Source of the DNA: Lautropia sp. SCN 70-15 | GTDB lineage: Bacteria; Pseudomonadota; Gammaproteobacteria; Burkholderiales; Burkholderiaceae_E | Direction of reading: 5' to 3' | DNA: 5,436 nucleotides | Assembly (NCBI GenBank): GCA_001724315.1 | Contig: MEEC01000198.1 | Span: 1 to 5,436 of the forward strand | In this document: positions 5,236 to 5,436 of the stretch, one piece after another | Position numbering within the stretch: the stretch's first letter is position 1 | How the letters are laid out: each line of letters starts with the position of its first letter | The notes under the pieces: model-generated | Database searches by the model: none | Seen by the model: the letters and a program-made list of their open reading frames with translations, nothing else | What the model was told of the DNA's origin: nothing | Program-made: the position numbers and the translations under genes

Positions 5236-5436
5236 TCGCGCTTCGCGCGCCGGGTCTTCACTGCGCTCCCGCGCCAGCGCCAAAGGCCCCGCAAAACCGC
5301 ACCGCCTCCGGCCCGGCGAAGCAGGACGACACTCGTCTCGCGAAAATCCGTCAAGCTCTTCGCGTGCGTCGAATGAACCCGCGGCACGGCGTGCTGCGGC
5401 GTTGGTGCCGGTGCCGGCCACCTCTAGCGGGATCGG
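5236..5436. other. Gene-free stretch to the window edge
   Basis: No convincing coding region, tRNA or other RNA gene is seen here. Contents noted are the hairpin at 5237-5249, a GCGGCAC-GGC-GTGCTGC hairpin at 5381-5397 with one mismatch (a G-U pair in plus-strand RNA), and a GGTGCC doublet at 5404-5415. Reading frames that stay open here have the arginine/alanine/proline-rich composition expected of random G+C-rich DNA. The stretch may be the leader of a gene beyond the edge or part of an intergenic repeat. Confidence 0.5.

Noticed and set aside
5101..5376. 91-codon plus-strand and 81-codon minus-strand open frames in the right-end gap
   Set aside because: Arginine/alanine/proline-rich translations over hairpin-forming sequence, no ribosome binding site or family resemblance; more likely open by composition.
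5341..5436. Possible tRNA or small RNA gene at the right edge
   Set aside because: No T-loop or cloverleaf pattern could be found on either strand; only a short hairpin at 5381-5397 is visible.

Overview
The window looks like chromosomal DNA of a very G+C-rich proteobacterium, most likely a beta-proteobacterium of the Burkholderiales type. This rests on the strong G/C bias at third codon positions, the roughly 300-residue PurC directly followed by a class I PurE, and the general look of the proteins. The taxonomic call is inference, since no marker gene is present.

Left half, minus strand, read right to left: a hydroxypyruvate isomerase-type TIM-barrel enzyme (2085 to 1309), then purC (1229 to 330), then purE (from 328, running off the left edge). 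purC and purE are separated by one base and are clearly one purine-biosynthesis operon. The isomerase lies about 80 bases upstream of purC. The gap between them holds two hairpin-forming sequences, so it may be a separate transcription unit.

Right half, plus strand, diverging from the isomerase across a 164-base gap: a compact three-gene cassette. Gene 1 (2250-3518) is an exported metal-dependent amidohydrolase fused to a C-terminal domain with a His/Met-rich MPEHRHGM motif, resembling FixH/YtkA-type beta domains. Gene 2 (3530-4762) is an exported di-heme cytochrome c peroxidase of the MauG type with two CxxCH sites. Gene 3 (4759-5070) is a small cytosolic YdhR-like protein whose ATG overlaps the stop of gene 2. 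The tight packing suggests one operon. The first two products would meet in the periplasm, where MauG-type enzymes are known in a few cases to oxidise side chains of a partner protein. This pairing is the most interesting part of the window.

Right end (5071-5436): no convincing gene. It contains a 19-base tandem duplication, several strong GC hairpins, and a 49-base two-stage inverted repeat that could be the operon's terminator or a dispersed intergenic palindrome. No tRNA, rRNA, CRISPR array, transposase or attachment site was seen.
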